64,000 bases of DNA from CAWBJP01 sp963789165 (GTDB taxonomy: Bacteria; Actinomycetota; Acidimicrobiia; IMCC26256; BP-133): assembly GCA_963789165.1 (NCBI GenBank), contig CAWBJP010000002.1, forward strand, positions 1-64,000, written 5' to 3'. Under the pieces are notes generated by a model that was not told the origin of the DNA, did not search any database, and saw only the letters and a list, made by a program, of their open reading frames with translations. The position numbers and the translations under genes were made by a program. Positions 25,969-34,139 of the stretch are shown piece after piece (position 1 is the first letter of the stretch; each line of letters opens with the position of its first letter).

Positions 25969-27330
25969 ATGAGAGGAATTCGGCCGACCGCCGGGCAGGG
26001 CTCCCCTACCCTTGCGACCTTGCCCGAGCCCGACGAACGCCTGGCCCCGGCCCCGCCGGAGGTCGTCCCGGATCCCCAGGCCGAGGGGATCCCCAGTGGT
26101 TGGCGCGCCCTGGCGGTCGACCTGACGCCGCTGCGCCGCCACCGGGACTACCGGCTGCTCACGGTGGGCCAGTCGGTGTCGTTCTTCGGTTCCATGATCA
26201 CCTACGTGGCCGTCCCCTACCAGGTGTTCGAGCTGACGGGCTCGTCGCTGATGGTGGGCCTCGTCGGGGTGGCCCAGCTCGTGGCTCTCCTCGCCCTCGC
26301 CTTCGTCGGGGGCGCCCTGGCCGACGCCGTCGACCGCCGCCGGCTGGTGCTCCTAGCCGACCTCGGGCTGCTGGCCTGCTCCGGGCTGCTGCTGGCCAAC
26401 GCCGCCGTCGGATCGCCCCGCACCTGGGCGGTCTTCGCCCTGGCCGCGGCGGCTGCCGGCCTGGGGGCCATCCAGCGGCCGGCGCTCGCCGGCCTGGTGC
26501 CCCGCCTCGTCGATCGGGAGGAGCTCACCGCCGCCGGGGCCATCGACGCGCTCACCCGCACCGTGGGGATGATCGCCGGGCCCGCCGTCGCCGGGCTGCT
26601 CCTGGCCGGCCCGGGCCTCAAGGTGGCCTACGGGGTGGACGCCGCCACTTTCCTCGTGTCGCTCGCCGCCCTGTGGGCCATGCGCCCGGTGCCCGCCCCG
26701 CCCGACGCCGAGCGGCCCAGCCTCGCCCGGGTGGTGGAGGGCCTGCGCTACGCCCGGAGCCGGCCCGAGCTCATGGGCACCTACCTGGTGGACATGGCGG
26801 CCATGTTCTTCGGGATGCCCCTGGCCCTCTTCCCCGCCCTGGCTCAGCGTTACGGCGGCTCCGCCGCCCTCGGCGCCCTCTACGCCGCCCCCTCGGCGGG
26901 GGCGTTCCTGGCCACGCTGACCAGCGGGTGGACGAGCCGGGTGCACCGCCACGGCCGGGCCATCTCGCTGGCGGCCGCCCTGTGGGGGGTGGCCATCATC
27001 GGCTTCGGTCTGGCGCCGTGGCTGTGGCTGGCGCTGCTCGGGCTGGTCGCCGCCGGAGCGGCCGACATGGTCAGTGGCATCTTCCGCATGAGCATGTGGA
27101 ACCGGACGATCCCCGACCACCTCCGGGGCCGGCTCGCCTCCATCGAGCTCATCAGCTACACGTCCGGCCCCCTGTTGGGCAACGCCGAGGCTGGCGCCGC
27201 CGCCTCCCTCGTCGGCCTGCGGGCGTCGGTGGTGTCAGGCGGCGTCCTGTGCGTGCTGGCCGTGGCCGCCACCGCCGCCGCCCTGCCCGCCTTCTGGTCC
27301 TACGACGCCCGGGCACCGGTGGAGAGCTAG
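25969..27330 (+). CDS. MFS transporter (EntS-like, MFS_3 type)
   Basis: A 453-residue major facilitator with 10-12 predicted helices after a Pro-rich cytoplasmic N-terminus of about 50 residues. The first helix (LLTVGQSVSFFGSMITYVAV) and the loop GGALADAVDRRRLV (motif A-like) place it with the EntS/MFS_3 exporters. IRPTAGQGSPT begins the disordered leader. ATG 25969 is preferred to an upstream TTG at 25933. Substrate unknown; relatives export siderophores or drugs. It is divergent from the EAL gene. Confidence 0.85.
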   Translation: MRGIRPTAGQGSPTLATLPEPDERLAPAPPEVVPDPQAEGIPSGWRALAVDLTPLRRHRDYRLLTVGQSVSFFGSMITYVAVPYQVFELTGSSLMVGLVGVAQLVALLALAFVGGALADAVDRRRLVLLADLGLLACSGLLLANAAVGSPRTWAVFALAAAAAGLGAIQRPALAGLVPRLVDREELTAAGAIDALTRTVGMIAGPAVAGLLLAGPGLKVAYGVDAATFLVSLAALWAMRPVPAPPDAERPSLARVVEGLRYARSRPELMGTYLVDMAAMFFGMPLALFPALAQRYGGSAALGALYAAPSAGAFLATLTSGWTSRVHRHGRAISLAAALWGVAIIGFGLAPWLWLALLGLVAAGAADMVSGIFRMSMWNRTIPDHLRGRLASIELISYTSGPLLGNAEAGAAASLVGLRASVVSGGVLCVLAVAATAAALPAFWSYDARAPVES

Positions 27331-27350
27331 GGCGCCGGTACGCTCTCGCC

Positions 27351-27422
27351 GGGCCGCTAGCTCAATGGCAGAGCGACGGACTTTTAATCCGGCAGGTCAG
27401 GGTTCGAGTCCCTGGCGGCCCA
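27351..27422 (+). tRNA. tRNA-Lys (TTT)
   Basis: A 72-nt cloverleaf. The acceptor is GGGCCGC / GCGGCCC with A73, the D arm is TAGCTCAATGGCAGAGC, the anticodon loop CTTTTAA gives anticodon TTT, and the T arm has GGGTTCGAGTCCC. No CCA is encoded. The next protein gene starts at 27425, only 2 nt beyond the discriminator base. Confidence 0.95.
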
Positions 27423-27424
27423 CC

Positions 27425-28120
27425 GTGCGCAGAGACCGCCTGCCGACGATCGTCGGTGTCGCCACCATCCTGCTGGTGGTGTGGGCCTTGCCGGCATCGG
27501 GCCATGCCACGTCCCCGGGCGCGACCACGTACCCATCGGACACCGACCAGCAACTCACCCTGGACGTACCTGACGAGCGGGGGGAAGCCATCCATAACAC
27601 CGGGGTCAGCGTCTTCACCCCGGCGGGCTGGAACCCCCTCGCCTGTACGGCGATGACCTCATGGTCGTGTCAGGTGATCACGGCCGGGAACCAGCTCCCC
27701 GAAGTCCGCTGGACGAAGGACGCGGGCGCGGCCCCAGGCCCCAACGACGAGACGTTCGTCTTCACGGTCCATACGGGGCCCCCGGGGAAGGCTGCCTTCC
27801 CCGTCACCCAGACCTACTCCAATGGCGAAGTGGTGCGCTGGATCGATGACGATCCCGACGCCGACGAACCGGCCCCCGTCTTCGAGGCCGTCGCCTCGGC
27901 GGTGACCTCCACGTCCGGTGCCCCCACGACCACCACCACCCACGCCGTCCCGTCGACGGCCGCCCCGACCACCCGGACGGCAGGATCGCCGACGACCGCC
28001 GCCGAAGCCGCCGCTGGGGACGATGGCGGCAGTGGCAGCCCTCTCGTGGTGGTGGCTCTTGTCGCCGCCCTGGCCGGACTGGCCGGCGGCGGCGTTTGGT
28101 TCGTGCGCAAGCGCCGCTGA
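27425..28120 (+). CDS. secreted, membrane-anchored YcnI-like (DUF1775) protein
   Basis: A 231-residue exported protein. A signal peptide (LPTIVGVATILLVVWALPASGHA) is followed by a DUF1775-like beta domain to about residue 145 (GVSVFTPAGWNP, DETFVFTVHTGPPG). Then come a Thr/Ala/Pro-rich wall-spanning linker, a C-terminal helix (VVVALVAALAGLAGGGVWFV) and a KRR tail. DUF1775/YcnI proteins have been linked to copper handling, which fits the copper genes 2 kb away, but the mature N-terminal His is followed by ATSPGATTYP, so a copper site is unproven. GTG 27425 is adjacent to tRNA-Lys, suggesting expression from the tRNA promoter. Confidence 0.65.
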   Translation: MRRDRLPTIVGVATILLVVWALPASGHATSPGATTYPSDTDQQLTLDVPDERGEAIHNTGVSVFTPAGWNPLACTAMTSWSCQVITAGNQLPEVRWTKDAGAAPGPNDETFVFTVHTGPPGKAAFPVTQTYSNGEVVRWIDDDPDADEPAPVFEAVASAVTSTSGAPTTTTTHAVPSTAAPTTRTAGSPTTAAEAAAGDDGGSGSPLVVVALVAALAGLAGGGVWFVRKRR

Positions 28121-28163
28121 ACCGAGCGGGTGAACGCCCCTCCGACGGGCCAGTTCCGGGCGG

Positions 28164-30158
28164 TCAGTCGATCCGCAGCAGGAACGTCCGCTTGATCTCG
28201 GTGATGAAGCGCATCTCCCGGTTGGCGGTGAACTCGCCCGCCTCGACGTGGTCACCGGGGAAGGCCCGCATCTGGCAATCGGGCATCCTGCCGCCCACGC
28301 TCGTGAGCGAGCCGCTTCCGTCGGTCGAGCGGTAGAGGTTGACGACCTCGTGTGACGCGGTCACCAGGATCTTGCCGTCGGGTGACTGGCGGGCCACCGA
28401 GACCGAGTGGCTGTTCATCAGCTTCCCGATGTAGACGGGTTTGTTGGTTACCCCGGGAGTCAGCGTGTTGAAGCGGTACATCCGGGCGCTCGGGCTCGTC
28501 TTGGTCACGAGCACGAGATATCCCCGGGCCATGAAGGAGGCCTCGGTGTTGTAGCTGCCGCTCGGGTACGCCCAGGGGTACTGGTTGACGGCCTGGACAC
28601 TGGTCACCGCGTCGGGGTCGGGCTCGATGATCTCGTAGATCTTCTTGCTGGCGGCTCCGCCGTTGTCGACCACCCAGAGCCGGGCGATCCCGTCGGGGCC
28701 GATGGTGTAGTTGACCTCCTCCCAGTCGCCGTTGACGGCGTTGTCGACCAGGATCTCCTTGCTGTGGGCCATCCCGTCGGCGTCGAAGCGGACGGCGTTG
28801 ATGGCCGCGGTGTGGCCTGAGTCCCGCACCACCCAGTACAGCCCGGGATAGCGTCTCGACGCCGCCATTCCGGAGGCCTCGCCGATATTGTCGATCTCGT
28901 CGGGCCATATCGTTCGCGACGGCATCTCGGGGAACCCGCACGTGGTCGGGCCGACCAGGACGTCCGCGCTGGCGGCGCCGCCATGGGACGTTTCCAAGGG
29001 TTTGTCGATCGCCTCGGGAGGCCTGCCGTCGGGGTCGGCCGGGTGGGGCCCGGCCGGCGTTGCCGGGTCGGGATCCTGGGCTGGCCCGGGGCCAGGGACC
29101 GAGTTGGGGGTGGTCGGGGTCCAGGGGGTGGTGGGCGGCGACCCCGGTGGCACGCTGGCCGGGTCGGGCGACGGTGTCCCGGGGACCCCCGGACGCACGA
29201 CCGGCGCCAAGCCGACGATGGGCTGGTTCAACCGGATGGCGCCCGTGGAGCCGAAGAAGCCGGCGTCGCCGAAGGTGAAGATGCCCCCGTCGGCCGCCGT
29301 CAGCCAGTAGCCGCCCCCGCTCGGGGTCGAGGCCATGTCCACCACCGGCCGGTTGAGGCCGGTGGCGGACCCGAAGTCGCGGGCGTCCCCGAAGGCGAGC
29401 ACCCGACCGTCGGACAGCGCCTGCCAGTACCCACGGCCGATCGGCGTCGGCTGCATGGACACCACCGTCCCGGTGACGCCCTGCCCGGGGGCAGAACCGA
29501 AGAAGGCGGCGTCGCCGAAGGCGAAGATGCCGCCGTCGGAGGCGACGAGCCAGTAGCCGGCTCCGGTGGGGGTGGGGGCCATGCCGACGATGGGCTGGTT
29601 GAGGTGGAGGGCGCCGGTGGAGCCGTGGAAGGGGGCGTCGCCGAAGGCGAAGATGCCGCCGTCGGAGGCGACGAGCCAGTAGCCGGCCCCGGTGGGGGTG
29701 GGGGCCATGCCGACGATGGGCCGGTTGAGGTGGAGGGCGCCGGTGGAGCCGTGGAAGGGGGCGTCGCCGAAGGCGAAGATGCCGCCGTCGGAGGCGACGA
29801 GCCAGTAGCCGGCCCCGGTGAGAGTGGGGGCCATGCCGACGATGGGCCGGTTGAGGCGGAGGGCGCCGGTGGAGCCGTGGAAGGGGGCGTCGCCGAAGGC
29901 GAAGATGCCGCCGTCGGAGGCGACGAACCAGTAGCCGGGAGCAGCCGGCGCCGCGGCGCTGGCCCTGGCGGCGGAACGGACCTGGGCCGCCAAGGGCATG
30001 AAGGCGGCGATCAGGGCGGCGGCCACGAGGACCGCGACAGACCGGGACCGGCGGCAGGCGAAAAGAACGGACGGCAAGAGGCACCCCAGGGCGTTCGAAG
30101 CCGGATTCGGCGGAATCGTCAAGAAAGAGATACTTCGGACGAAGCGAAAATCCTGCAT
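28164..30158 (-). CDS. secreted protein with six GYW..SDGGIFAFGDA repeats and a C-terminal propeller-like domain
   Basis: A 664-residue secreted protein. A long basic leader and hydrophobic segment (SVAVLVAAALIAAFMPLAA) form the export signal. Six repeats of about 42 residues follow (about residues 75-320), each with GYWLVASDGGIFAFGDA, FHGSTGA and PIVGMAPTPTG. Three are nearly identical even in DNA. A Pro-rich hinge (about 325-400) leads to a second domain (about 405-664) with GLYWVVRDSGH, RLWVVDNGG and DGKILVTASHEV, resembling a beta-propeller. I do not know its function; adhesion or surface recognition is possible. The start at ATG 30158 has only a weak purine-rich upstream region. Confidence 0.7.
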   Translation of the reverse strand: MQDFRFVRSISFLTIPPNPASNALGCLLPSVLFACRRSRSVAVLVAAALIAAFMPLAAQVRSAARASAAAPAAPGYWFVASDGGIFAFGDAPFHGSTGALRLNRPIVGMAPTLTGAGYWLVASDGGIFAFGDAPFHGSTGALHLNRPIVGMAPTPTGAGYWLVASDGGIFAFGDAPFHGSTGALHLNQPIVGMAPTPTGAGYWLVASDGGIFAFGDAAFFGSAPGQGVTGTVVSMQPTPIGRGYWQALSDGRVLAFGDARDFGSATGLNRPVVDMASTPSGGGYWLTAADGGIFTFGDAGFFGSTGAIRLNQPIVGLAPVVRPGVPGTPSPDPASVPPGSPPTTPWTPTTPNSVPGPGPAQDPDPATPAGPHPADPDGRPPEAIDKPLETSHGGAASADVLVGPTTCGFPEMPSRTIWPDEIDNIGEASGMAASRRYPGLYWVVRDSGHTAAINAVRFDADGMAHSKEILVDNAVNGDWEEVNYTIGPDGIARLWVVDNGGAASKKIYEIIEPDPDAVTSVQAVNQYPWAYPSGSYNTEASFMARGYLVLVTKTSPSARMYRFNTLTPGVTNKPVYIGKLMNSHSVSVARQSPDGKILVTASHEVVNLYRSTDGSGSLTSVGGRMPDCQMRAFPGDHVEAGEFTANREMRFITEIKRTFLLRID
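29515..29938. repeat. 126-bp tandem repeats inside the secreted-repeat gene
   Basis: The marker GCGAAGATGCCGCCGTCGGA recurs at 29521, 29647, 29773 and 29899, an exact 126-bp period. The copies differ by only a few bases, pointing to recent duplication or gene conversion of 42-codon units. Confidence 0.95.
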
Positions 30159-30234
30159 TCTCTTTTCTTGGACGAGCCCGACTCCCGGCGCGGGAAAGCT
30201 TAAACTCCTGCTACTCCAGTAACACCAGTAACAC

Positions 30235-30516
30235 TCAGGAGCGAACGAGGCGGGCGATGGCGGCTGACGCCTCGGCCACCTTGGCGTCGGCGTCGGGACC
30301 GCCGGCGGCCACCGCTTCCCGGACGCAGTGGGAGAGGTGCTCCTGGAGCAGCTGGAGGGCCACCGACTCCAGGGCCTTGGTGGCGGCCGAGATCTGGGTC
30401 AGGACGTCGATGCAGTAGGCGTCCTCCTCGACCATGCGCTGGAGGCCCCGAACCTGCCCCTCGATCCGCCGCAGACGACCCTGCACGGCGGCCTTGTCAC
30501 TGGTATAGCCCCTCAC
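30235..30516 (-). CDS. csoR: CsoR-family copper-sensing repressor
   Basis: A 93-residue metal-sensing repressor of the CsoR/DUF156 family. The copper ligands are all present and correctly spaced: Cys35 (DAYCIDVLTQ), His60 and Cys64 (QEHLSHCV). The DNA-facing helix QGRLRRIEGQVRGLQRMVEE is canonical. Cu(I) binding is expected to release it from DNA. It starts at GTG 30516 and is transcribed away from the metallothionein gene; the shared 83-bp spacer holds a palindromic operator. This arrangement implies autoregulation plus control of the metallothionein and CopB genes. Confidence 0.92.
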   Translation of the reverse strand: MRGYTSDKAAVQGRLRRIEGQVRGLQRMVEEDAYCIDVLTQISAATKALESVALQLLQEHLSHCVREAVAAGGPDADAKVAEASAAIARLVRS

Positions 30517-30541
30517 CCGGCGTCCTCTCTCGACATGAAAA

Positions 30542-30558
30542 ATACCCTGCAGGGGTAT
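30542..30558. promoter_or_regulatory. CsoR operator between csoR and metallothionein
   Basis: ATACCC (30542-30547), 5-nt spacer TGCAG, GGGTAT (30553-30558). The same ATACCC-N5-GGGTAT palindrome occurs in front of the copper ATPase gene at 32829. The type matches known GC-centred CsoR operators. Confidence 0.8.
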
Positions 30559-30599
30559 GGTACCTTGACTGACCCCACCCGGACCATGAGGAGATGACC

Positions 30600-30698
30600 A
30601 TGTCGAAGTGCTCGTGTGCCGCCGGCTGTACCTGCGGTGACAACTGCAAGTGCACCAAGGACAACAAGTGTCACCCCGACTGCACCTGCGGCTCGTAG
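30600..30698 (+). CDS. bacterial metallothionein, 32 aa
   Basis: A very small Cys-rich protein: MSKCSCAAGCTCGDNCKC, then TKDNKCHPDCTCGS. Nine of 32 residues are cysteines, mostly in CxC pairs, with one His, as in Cu(I)-binding metallothioneins such as mycobacterial MymT. ATG 30600 is chosen because GAGGAG lies 6 nt upstream; ATG 30594 touches that site. The CsoR palindrome is 42 bp upstream, so copper induction is expected. Its role would be buffering excess cytoplasmic copper while CopB exports it. Confidence 0.85.
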   Translation: MSKCSCAAGCTCGDNCKCTKDNKCHPDCTCGS

Positions 30699-30779
30699 CT
30701 GGTCACTGACGTCGACGACACCTCGCCGTCGGGGCGCGCCGATCCTTGGGCCGGCCGTACCTCGGCGGCGAGACTGGTT

Positions 30780-32819
30780 TCACGGTTCCTCGGATGGACG
30801 GAGTGCCGGGCGCAGGTCGAGGCGGCGCAGCAGCTGGGCGTTGGCGGCCACCACGATGGTGGAGGCACTCATGAGGACGGCGGCCACCGCCGGCGGCAGG
30901 GTGATGCCCGCCCACTCCAGGGCCCCGGCGGCCAGGGGGATGGCCAGGACGTTGTAGCCCGCCGCCCAGGCCAGGTTCTGGATCATCTTGCGGTAGGCGG
31001 CGACGGACAGGCGGATCACCGAGACGACGCCGCGCGGGTCGTTGGAGACGAGCACGATCCCGGCCGACTCGATGGCCACGTCGGTGCCGGCGCCGATGGC
31101 GATCCCGACATCGGCCCGGGCCAGGGCGGGGGCGTCGTTCACCCCGTCGCCCACCATGGCCACCGACAGCCCGCGGCTCTGGAGCTCGGCCACCTTGGCC
31201 GCCTTGTCCTCGGGCAGCACCTCGGCCATGACCTCGTCGACGCCGAGCTCGCGGCCCACTGTCGCCGCCACCTCGGCGGCGTCGCCCGTGATCATCACCA
31301 CCCGCCGGCCCATCCGCTGCAGCTCGGCCACCGCCTCCCGGGCCTCGGGCCGGACCTGGTCCTCCAGGGCCAGGGCGCCCACGACGTCGTCGTCCCGGAG
31401 CAGGTAGAGCACGGCCGATCCGCGGGACCGCCACTCCTCCACCCGGGGGTGGAGGGCGACGGGGACCTCCAGGCCCCGCTGGCGCAACAGCGCCGGACCC
31501 CCGACCGCGTAACGCCCCCCGTCGATGGTGGCTTCGACGCCCCGGCCGGGGATGGAGCGGAAGCCGCTGGCGGGCGCCACCTCCCCCGACGCCTTGGCCG
31601 CGGCCACGATGGCCCGGGCCAGGGGATGCTCGCTGTCGGCCTCCACCCCGGCGGCCAGGCGCAGCACCTCGGCTTCGGCCAGGCCCAGGCCGGTTACACC
31701 GGTGACGGCGTGTTGACCCCGGGTCAGGGTGCCGGTCTTGTCGAAGAGGACGGTGTCGATGGTGCGCATCCGTTCCAGGGCGAGGCGGTCCTTGATCAGG
31801 ATCCCGGCCCGGGCGGCCAGGGCGCTGGAGATCGAGATGACCAGCGGGATGGCCAGGCCGAGCGCGTGGGGGCAGGCGATGACCAGCACCGTGACCGTCC
31901 GCACCACCGCGTCGTCGCTCCGCCCGGCCAGCGTCCAGGCCGCGAAGGTGACCACGGCGGCGCCGGCCGCCACGTAGAAGAGCAGGGCGGCGAAACGGTC
32001 GGCCAGGGCCTGGGCCCGGCTCCGCGACGCCTGGGCTTCGACCACCAGGCGCTGGATGCCGGCCAGGGCGGTGTCCTCGCCCACTGCCTCCACCCGCACC
32101 CGGATGGCGGAGTCGGTCGACACCGTGCCCGCCACCACCCGGTGGCCCGGGCCCTTGGGGACCGGGCGGGACTCGCCGGTGACCATCGACTCGTCGATCT
32201 CCGCCTCGCCGTCGACGATGACGCCGTCGGCCGGGACCCGTCCCCCGGGGCGGACGAGGACGACGTCCCCGGGCGCCAGCGCGCCCAGGCTCACGACCTC
32301 GATGCCTCCGTCGGGGGTGATCCGCTCGGCCTCGTCGGGGAGGAGCTCGGCCAGGGCGGCGAGCGCGGACTGGGCCTGGCCCAGCGCCTTCATCTCCTGC
32401 CAGTGGCCCAGCAGCATGATGGTGATGAGGGCGGCCAGCTCCCACCAGAACTCGAGGTCGAACCAGCCCAGGCTGGTGGCCAGCGAGGCGCCGTAGGCCA
32501 CGCTGATGGCCATGGCGATGAGCAGCATCATCCCGGGCTGGCGGGCGGCCAGCTCGTCCCGCCCGCCGGCCAGGAAGGGCCAGCCGGCCCAGGCGAAGAT
32601 CACCGTGCCGAGGACCGGGCCGACCAGATCGATGCCGGGGAAGTCGAGCGAATAGCCGAACCAGTCCATGACCATGTGACTGGTGGCGACCACCGGCAGG
32701 CTGAGGAGCAGGCTCCACCAGAAGCGGCGGCGGAACATGGCCACGTGGTCGCCGTGACCCTCGTGCCCGCCGTGCTCGTGGGCCGTGGCGTGGGTGTCGT
32801 GCTCCGTGTGCGTCTGCAT
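30780..32819 (-). CDS. copB: CopB-type copper-exporting P1B ATPase
   Basis: A 679-residue heavy-metal P-type ATPase. It begins with a His-rich leader (TEHDTHATAHEHGGHEGHGD) in place of an HMA domain. It has the actuator TGES (MVTGESRPV), the membrane metal motif CPH (VIACPHALGLA), the phosphorylation site DKTGT and the hinge GDGVNDAP. The CPH motif and His-rich leader mark the CopB (P1B-3) subgroup, associated with Cu(II) or Ag(I) export. A CsoR-type palindrome lies 10 bp upstream of its ATG. It is transcribed toward the metallothionein gene. Confidence 0.92.
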   Translation of the reverse strand: MQTHTEHDTHATAHEHGGHEGHGDHVAMFRRRFWWSLLLSLPVVATSHMVMDWFGYSLDFPGIDLVGPVLGTVIFAWAGWPFLAGGRDELAARQPGMMLLIAMAISVAYGASLATSLGWFDLEFWWELAALITIMLLGHWQEMKALGQAQSALAALAELLPDEAERITPDGGIEVVSLGALAPGDVVLVRPGGRVPADGVIVDGEAEIDESMVTGESRPVPKGPGHRVVAGTVSTDSAIRVRVEAVGEDTALAGIQRLVVEAQASRSRAQALADRFAALLFYVAAGAAVVTFAAWTLAGRSDDAVVRTVTVLVIACPHALGLAIPLVISISSALAARAGILIKDRLALERMRTIDTVLFDKTGTLTRGQHAVTGVTGLGLAEAEVLRLAAGVEADSEHPLARAIVAAAKASGEVAPASGFRSIPGRGVEATIDGGRYAVGGPALLRQRGLEVPVALHPRVEEWRSRGSAVLYLLRDDDVVGALALEDQVRPEAREAVAELQRMGRRVVMITGDAAEVAATVGRELGVDEVMAEVLPEDKAAKVAELQSRGLSVAMVGDGVNDAPALARADVGIAIGAGTDVAIESAGIVLVSNDPRGVVSVIRLSVAAYRKMIQNLAWAAGYNVLAIPLAAGALEWAGITLPPAVAAVLMSASTIVVAANAQLLRRLDLRPALRPSEEP

Positions 32820-32828
32820 GCCTACACC

Positions 32829-32845
32829 ATACCCCCCCAGGGTAT
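32829..32845. promoter_or_regulatory. CsoR operator upstream of the copper ATPase gene
   Basis: ATACCC (32829-32834), spacer CCCCA, GGGTAT (32840-32845), directly before the ATG at 32819 on the minus strand. Same half-sites and same 5-nt spacing as the site at 30542, so one repressor probably serves both. Confidence 0.8.
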
Positions 32846-32908
32846 CTCGCGGGGAGGTGGGCGCGATCCTGGCCCTGGGAGGGCCTCAATCGCGCCCGCC
32901 TTGGAGAA

Positions 32909-34060
32909 TCAGCCCAAGCCGTGGCGGGGGAAGATCTGCCGCCGCACCTCGTCGACGACCCGGGTGACCGCCTCGGGGTCGGCCGGGGCGGGCCCCGGCG
33001 GCGGCTCGGAGAGCCGGTGCGGCAGGGTGTGGCCGGCCTCGGCCTCCGCCTCCTCCACCCAATCGGGCGGCAGCTCGTCGGCCACGGTCCGTCCGGCCAT
33101 CTCGGCGAAGTAGATCGTCCACGCCCGGGGCACCACCGCGGCCCACTGGTACCCGCCGCCGCCGGTAGCCAGCCAGCGCCCACCCGCCGCCCGGTGGGCC
33201 AGGTCGTGGAGCAGGGCGGCGGTCTGGCGGTAGGCGGCGGTGGTCAGGCGCAGGTGGGCCAGCGGGTCGGTGCAGTGCGTGTCGCAGCCCAGCTGGGTGA
33301 CGAGCACCTCGGGCTGCCACGCCTCCACCAGGGGCGGGACCACCGTCCGGAAGGCACCGAGCCAGTCCTCGTCCCCCGTGAACGGGGGCAGGGGGACGTT
33401 CACCTTGGTGCCGGCCGCCTCTCCCGCCCCCTGCTCGTCGATGGCGCCGGTGCCGGGGAAGAGGGTGCGGCCGCTCTGGTGCATGGAGATGGTGAGGACC
33501 CGGGGGTCGTCCCAGAAGATGGCCTGGGGGCCGTCGCCGTGGTGGACGTCGACGTCGACGTAGGCGATCCGTTCCACACCCCGGGCCAGCAGCCAGCGGA
33601 TGGCGATGGCCGGATCGTCGTACACGCAGAAGCCGCTGGCCCGGTCGGGCATGGCGTGATGCAGTCCCCCGGCGGGATTGAAGGCGTGCTCGGCCCGCCC
33701 CGAGTGCACCGCCTCGGCCGCCACCAGCGTCGCCCCCGCCACCCGGGCCGAGGCCTCGTGCATGTGGGGGAAGATCGGGTTGTCGCCCGGCCCGAAGCCG
33801 TAGCGCCACCAGTCACCCGCCTCCCCGTGACCGGCCCGCACGACGGCGTCGATGTAGGCCTCGGTGTGCACCAGGGCCAGCTCCTCGTCGGTGGCGTCCC
33901 GGGCCGGGGTCTCGACCACTTGCTGGCCGTCGATGAGCCGGTAGGCGTGGATGAGGGAGCGGGTAAGGAGGACCCGGGCCGGGCGCAGCGGATGCTGGGG
34001 CCCGTGGTCGTAGAACGGGACGTCGTCCCCGTACCAGGCGAGTTCGACCCGCTCACTCAT
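32909..34060 (-). CDS. acuC: AcuC-like deacetylase (histone deacetylase family)
   Basis: A 383-residue zinc-dependent deacetylase. Family landmarks: HPLRPARVLLT near the start, FNPAGGLHHAMPDRASGFC, YVDVDVHHGDG (Zn Asp and His, about residue 168), LGCDTHCTDPLAHL (second Zn Asp, about residue 258) and TGGGGYQW (catalytic Tyr, about residue 300). AcuC enzymes remove acetyl groups from proteins such as acetyl-CoA synthetase and so keep acetate activation active. The last 60 residues are Pro/Glu-rich. No acuA or acs gene is adjacent. Confidence 0.88.
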   Translation of the reverse strand: MSERVELAWYGDDVPFYDHGPQHPLRPARVLLTRSLIHAYRLIDGQQVVETPARDATDEELALVHTEAYIDAVVRAGHGEAGDWWRYGFGPGDNPIFPHMHEASARVAGATLVAAEAVHSGRAEHAFNPAGGLHHAMPDRASGFCVYDDPAIAIRWLLARGVERIAYVDVDVHHGDGPQAIFWDDPRVLTISMHQSGRTLFPGTGAIDEQGAGEAAGTKVNVPLPPFTGDEDWLGAFRTVVPPLVEAWQPEVLVTQLGCDTHCTDPLAHLRLTTAAYRQTAALLHDLAHRAAGGRWLATGGGGYQWAAVVPRAWTIYFAEMAGRTVADELPPDWVEEAEAEAGHTLPHRLSEPPPGPAPADPEAVTRVVDEVRRQIFPRHGLG

Positions 34061-34139
34061 GTTTCGCCCACGGCTGTCGCTCCCGCTCCGGGCCGCAGCC
34101 TAAACGGGCTCGGGAGCGCACGGGCACCCGGGTTGACGC

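Noticed and set aside
27354..27424. The YcnI-like gene starting within tRNA-Lys (frame open from 27365)
   Set aside because: The first 20 codons would be the tRNA itself; the signal peptide begins at GTG 27425.
29170..29195. Possible sixth locus of the palindromic repeat in the Pro-rich hinge of the secreted-repeat protein
   Set aside because: GTGTCCCGGGGACCCCCGG shares G/C runs with the family but lacks the CGGGGACACCCCG order, so it was not counted.
29515..29938. Regular repeats that might suggest a CRISPR array
   Set aside because: The units are 126 bp, contiguous without unique spacers, and encode protein repeats; no cas genes are present.
28983..30203. A 406-codon plus-strand frame opposite the secreted-repeat gene
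   Set aside because: It is the antisense shadow of the repeats: its Gly/Glu/Asp repeats follow the 126-bp period, and the minus-strand reading has an export signal and family motifs.
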